DNA from: Amoebophrya sp. A120
Taxonomy: Eukaryota > Sar > Dinophyceae > Syndiniales > Amoebophryaceae
Assembly: GCA_905178155.1 (NCBI GenBank)
Contig: CAJINV010000005.1
Coordinates: 7,370,989-7,434,988 of the forward strand
Direction of reading: 5' to 3'
Length of the DNA stretch: 64,000 nt
Shown: piece after piece, positions 61,129-64,000 of the stretch
Layout: every line of letters starts with the position of its first letter
Numbering within the stretch: the stretch's first letter is position 1
The notes under the pieces: generated by a model
Seen by the model: only the letters and a program-made list of their open reading frames with translations
The model's database searches: none
Told to the model about the DNA's origin: nothing
Made by a program: the position numbers and the translations under genes

Positions 61129-62203
61129 ATGACCCAGTTACAGGCTTCTTCAGGTTTCAGCGATGATGACTGGGGCGCCTTTGAGTCCTCACCGCCCGTG
61201 CATCGGGGAGAGGTTCTCCAACCCCAACCAGGGTCAACGTCGTCAGGACCAGGGGGCGCGACGAGTTCCTCTTCGTCTACTTCTGCTAGGAAGATGCAGC
61301 CACCCGCAGTGCTGAAAGTAGACAACGGGACGCTCGACGCGTTATTCTATAACGAGCACCAGCACAGTCGTGGGAAAATATCAAATTCTGCTGGTCCTCT
61401 AGATGAATTACTTGACCATGATCACTCAGGCCGCGGGTCCTCGACTGCAAAAATGATACCTGGAGGAGGTGCAGGCGTGCGTCAGATGAATGAAGCCGCC
61501 ACTGTGCTCGAGGATCACGAGAAACACACGATTACCGTGTACTACAAGGGAGAGAAAAACATCGTCACCTGGTACGCGGACGGCACCATGAGCATATGAG
61601 AGTGCAACTGCACATCAACTACTCCCCCTCGGCCCGCGTTCAAAAGAACGCATGAACAGCAACACAAACAACGAGGGAAATGTGGCTTCCGCATGACAAA
61701 TAAGCTTCTGGAGGTGCACACGGACGGTAGTACTGTTTGAGTTCGTTTCAAGTAAATCTGTCATGCAGGAGAGACAGCCTGATGGAAAGACGCGGACTTG
61801 GTATTTTGCATGACAAAGGCGGAGGTGGAGTTGTTGTGCACTTTCATAGAGCAAGCGCGACATCCAGGAGGCCATACTCTGTGCCTGCGACGCGATCATC
61901 GATGGTGGATTTGTGTTGCGAGAGATGCAAATGAAACATGCCGACGGCAGTCAAAAATGCATGACAAAAAATCATACGAGTGAGACAATAACAACCGTGG
62001 ACGACCTGTTGGGAGACCACGACGGGCCAACTACGCAGACCACTTCCCATCAAGCCGCTTCCGGTAGTACACCAGGCGCAGCAGATTCGACGACATCCGC
62101 AAATAATGACGACGAGTCACAGTTCACACTGACGGACCAAATCCTGGAGTGGGAACAGTTTGACCAGCTTAAACACAATTCCGTCTACCTCCTGCAGCCC
62201 GGT
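61129..62203 (+). CDS. 5' part of an unknown gene
   Basis: Exons visible: 61129-61594 and 61854-62203; 272 residues before a family D introner whose right end is not in the window. The gene must continue to the right. The N-terminus is acidic/aromatic (GFSDDDWGAFESSP), followed by Ser/Gly/Pro low complexity. Then comes a short folded segment spanning the introner junction (HTITVYYKGEKNIVTWYADG, with TMSKRDIQEAILCACDAIID downstream) and a Thr/Ser/Asp-rich stretch ending in LEWEQFDQLKHNSVYLLQPG. No family recognised. Start: first ATG of the open frame. Confidence 0.6.
61595..61853 (+). mobile_element. Family F introner
   Basis: TSD gagca, perfect. In-frame (ADGTMS to KRDIQEAIL). Confidence 0.9.
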
Positions 62204-64000
62204 TATGGAAGCGTCAGGTTTGAAATCAACAAAGTTGAATAAATGTATGACCGGGCACGCGTGGTCTTGCGAGCCTGTGAGTCAAGGCCGACAGTGGTCG
62301 GTCTATATTTTATGAGCGGGCTCAACCCGCCCATCACGGTAACCAAAACCTGAGTAGCATGAATATGAACCAGGCAGGGGCGCAGTTTTGCGTTGATTTT
62401 CCTGCTCTGTGTTTGACATGCTGGGTTTTCAGGGACTTGCGCCCCTGCCGATGGTAGCTTGATTGTGATTCGCCGAGGGTGATTAGAGCTGCTATTTTGC
62501 TCTGCCTTAGGCCGATTTATTTCCTCCTGATTTCTCCAGTTCTGGAGAGGGAGAGTTTATTTTCAATCCTAGTTTCGGATTATGATTGGTCTCCCCTGAT
62601 TTCTCTCGTTCCGGAGAGGGGGAGAGAGTTTATTTCCAGTCCTAGCTTCGGGCTAGGTTGGATTTCTCCTGATTTCTCCCGTTCCGGAGAGGGAGAGTGG
62701 TTTTATTTCCAGTCCTAGTTTCGGGCTAGGTTGGACTTCTCCTGATTTCTCCCGTTCCGGAGAGGGAGAGTGGTTTTATTTCCAGTCCTAGTTTCGGGCT
62801 AGGTTGGATTTCTCCTGATTTCTCCCGTTCCGGAGAGGGAGAGTGGTTTTATTTCCAGTCCTAGTTTCGGGCTAGGTTGGACTTCTCCTGATTTCTCCCG
62901 TTCCGGAGAGGGAGAGTGGTTTTATTTCCAGTCCTAGTTTCGGGCTAGGTTGGACTTCTCCTATTTTCTCCCGTTCCGGAGAGGGAGAGTGATTTTATTT
63001 CCAGTCCTGGTTTCGGACTAGGTTGGATTTCTCCTGTTTTCTCCCGTTCCGGAGAGGGAGAATTGAGTTTATTTCCGGTCCTAGTTTCGGTCTAGGTTGG
63101 AGTTCTCCAGATTTCTCCCGTTCCGGAGAAGGAGAGTGATTTTGTTTCCAGTCCTAGAAGTTTCGGGCTTGTTTGGATTTCTCGTGATTTCTCCCGGTTT
63201 GGAGAAGAAGGATTTGAGTTCCCGTCCTAGCTTCGGACTACGTTTGATTTCTCCTGTTTATTTTCCCCCGATCTGGAGAAGGGACATTTATTTTCAGTCC
63301 GAGTTGCGGACTATGTCGGATTTGTGCGGTTTTCTCCCGTTTCTGGAGAGGGAGAATGTAACTCCGGTCCTAGTTCCGGACTAACTATGTTGGGCGTCTT
63401 CTATTTTCTCCAATTTTGGAGCGGGGGGCTTCGCCCTAAGTCCGGGGGTTTGAAGTATGCCCCAGATTTCTAGTTTCCAGCTCGAGGGAGGGAGGCTCCG
63501 TCCTGTTTCGGATGATTTCTTTGCGAGTGGCCTCCTATTCCCCCCTTGCGAGGAGAGAGTAGGGAATCCATTTCCCCTTCGGGGTCGATTTTGTTTGATT
63601 TTCGCATCCGTTTGTGATGGCGGAGTGAGTCTCTGCTTGATTTCGCATTTTTATTTGCCGCGCTTTCCCCGTACAAATCGGAGTATCCCCCTTGTGTCTC
63701 TCAGCGAGCGTGTTTCAGTCCTGTTGTTAGTCGGGCTTGGAGCAGTTTATCGCCACACATCTCTCGTGCTGGTGAGGGAGCATCGGCCGCGTTTATGCCG
63801 TTTCTTCGGGGGCTTCTCCACTCTCCCCGCTCGGGGAGTGGGTTTCTCTTGGATTTCCACTTGTGAGGGCAAGAAGTCTATTGCCCCAGGTTCTCCCGGG
63901 TGCGGAGAAGGATTTCAGGGTCTAGCTGCAGGCTGCTTTTCTGCTCTAATTTCCGGCTTCTGCCGGCTTTGGTTTTCTTGTGGGTCTCACTTTATTACTC
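62204..64000 (+). mobile_element. Family D introner, left end, expanded by a satellite
   Basis: The left TIR is clear (TATGGAAGCGTCAGG, then TTTGAAATCAACAAAGTTGA). The matching right TIR is not found before the window ends, so the element is at least 1.8 kb, against about 310-390 bp for other D copies. Most of the extra length is the 73-bp repeat array and its degenerate flank. Alternatively the right end is lost and this is an ordinary long intron. Confidence 0.6.
62510..63420. repeat. 73-bp tandem repeat array
   Basis: About 12 units. The period is exactly 73 bp in the core (GATTTCTCCC begins at 62671, 62744, 62817). Each unit has two short hairpins: TCTCCCGTTCCGGAGA and CCTAGTTTCGGGCTAGG. 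Central units are nearly identical. Units degenerate rightwards, and related TCTCC/GGAGAGGGAG words continue to about 63900. No coding capacity. Confidence 0.9.

Noticed and set aside
62510-63420. Regular repeats that might suggest a CRISPR array
   Set aside because: The whole 73-bp unit repeats head to tail with no unique spacers, and the genome is eukaryotic.
1-64000. tRNA, rRNA or snRNA genes
   Set aside because: No stretch with a recognisable A/B box plus cloverleaf or conserved rRNA core was found by eye; a dedicated scan would be decisive.

Overview
This is a eukaryotic nuclear window, most likely from the parasitic dinoflagellate Amoebophrya (Syndiniales) or a close relative. All recognisable genes lie on the + strand. 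Nearly every intron is a short transposon-like unit with terminal inverted repeats (TIRs), flanked by a target-site duplication (TSD) of about 5 bp. Such introner elements, with non-canonical splice junctions, are known from Amoebophrya. The organism call is inference; no rRNA or spliced-leader gene is visible.

Layout. (1) 1-2319, 3' part of a one-pass membrane protein with a Gly/Trp-rich tail. (2) 4455-11570, splicing factor CWC22 (MIF4G + MA3 + Ser/Lys-rich tail). (3) 12854-17362, an unknown protein with a weak PPR-like helical stretch. (4) 19442-32428, an unknown protein of about 2906 aa with two predicted membrane helices. (5) 34086-39019, an unknown protein with an N-terminal signal peptide. 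One of its introns is a 1.75-kb foldback transposon that itself carries an 892-bp palindrome. (6) 40088-47606, a Sec1/Munc18 (SM) family vesicle-fusion regulator. (7) 48700-59901, an unknown protein of about 2183 aa. (8) 61129 to beyond the window, 5' part of an unknown gene whose last visible intron contains a 73-bp satellite array. Intergenic gaps are about 1-2 kb and show nothing recognisable.

Introners. I sort them by TIR. A: TATCAAATGCAAAAATGTCT. B: TATGCAATGCAAAAGTATCG. C: TATCCTGAGTAAAAACGTCC. D: TATG, a few variable bases, then GTCAGGATTGAAATCG. E: TATGGCGTTCTCAAACG. F: TATGAAAGTGCACAACTCCC. G: TATCAAAAGGAAAAATCCCC. H: TATCACAGGAAAAAAGTGTT. I and J are single copies. Nearly all begin TAT and end ATA. 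If each element plus one TSD copy is removed, all six complete genes become open reading frames whose summed exon lengths are exact multiples of three (1192, 627, 2906, 825, 1081 and 2183 aa). The exon coordinates below were derived this way. Only a few introns look like ordinary GT-AG introns without TIRs.

Two larger non-autonomous DNA elements (35069-36814 and 45119-45674) differ from the introners: their TIRs start GAG and their TSDs are 3 bp. One acts as an intron by itself and the other sits inside a family A introner. There is no operon-like logic. The genes are independent, and the shared theme is invasion by introners.
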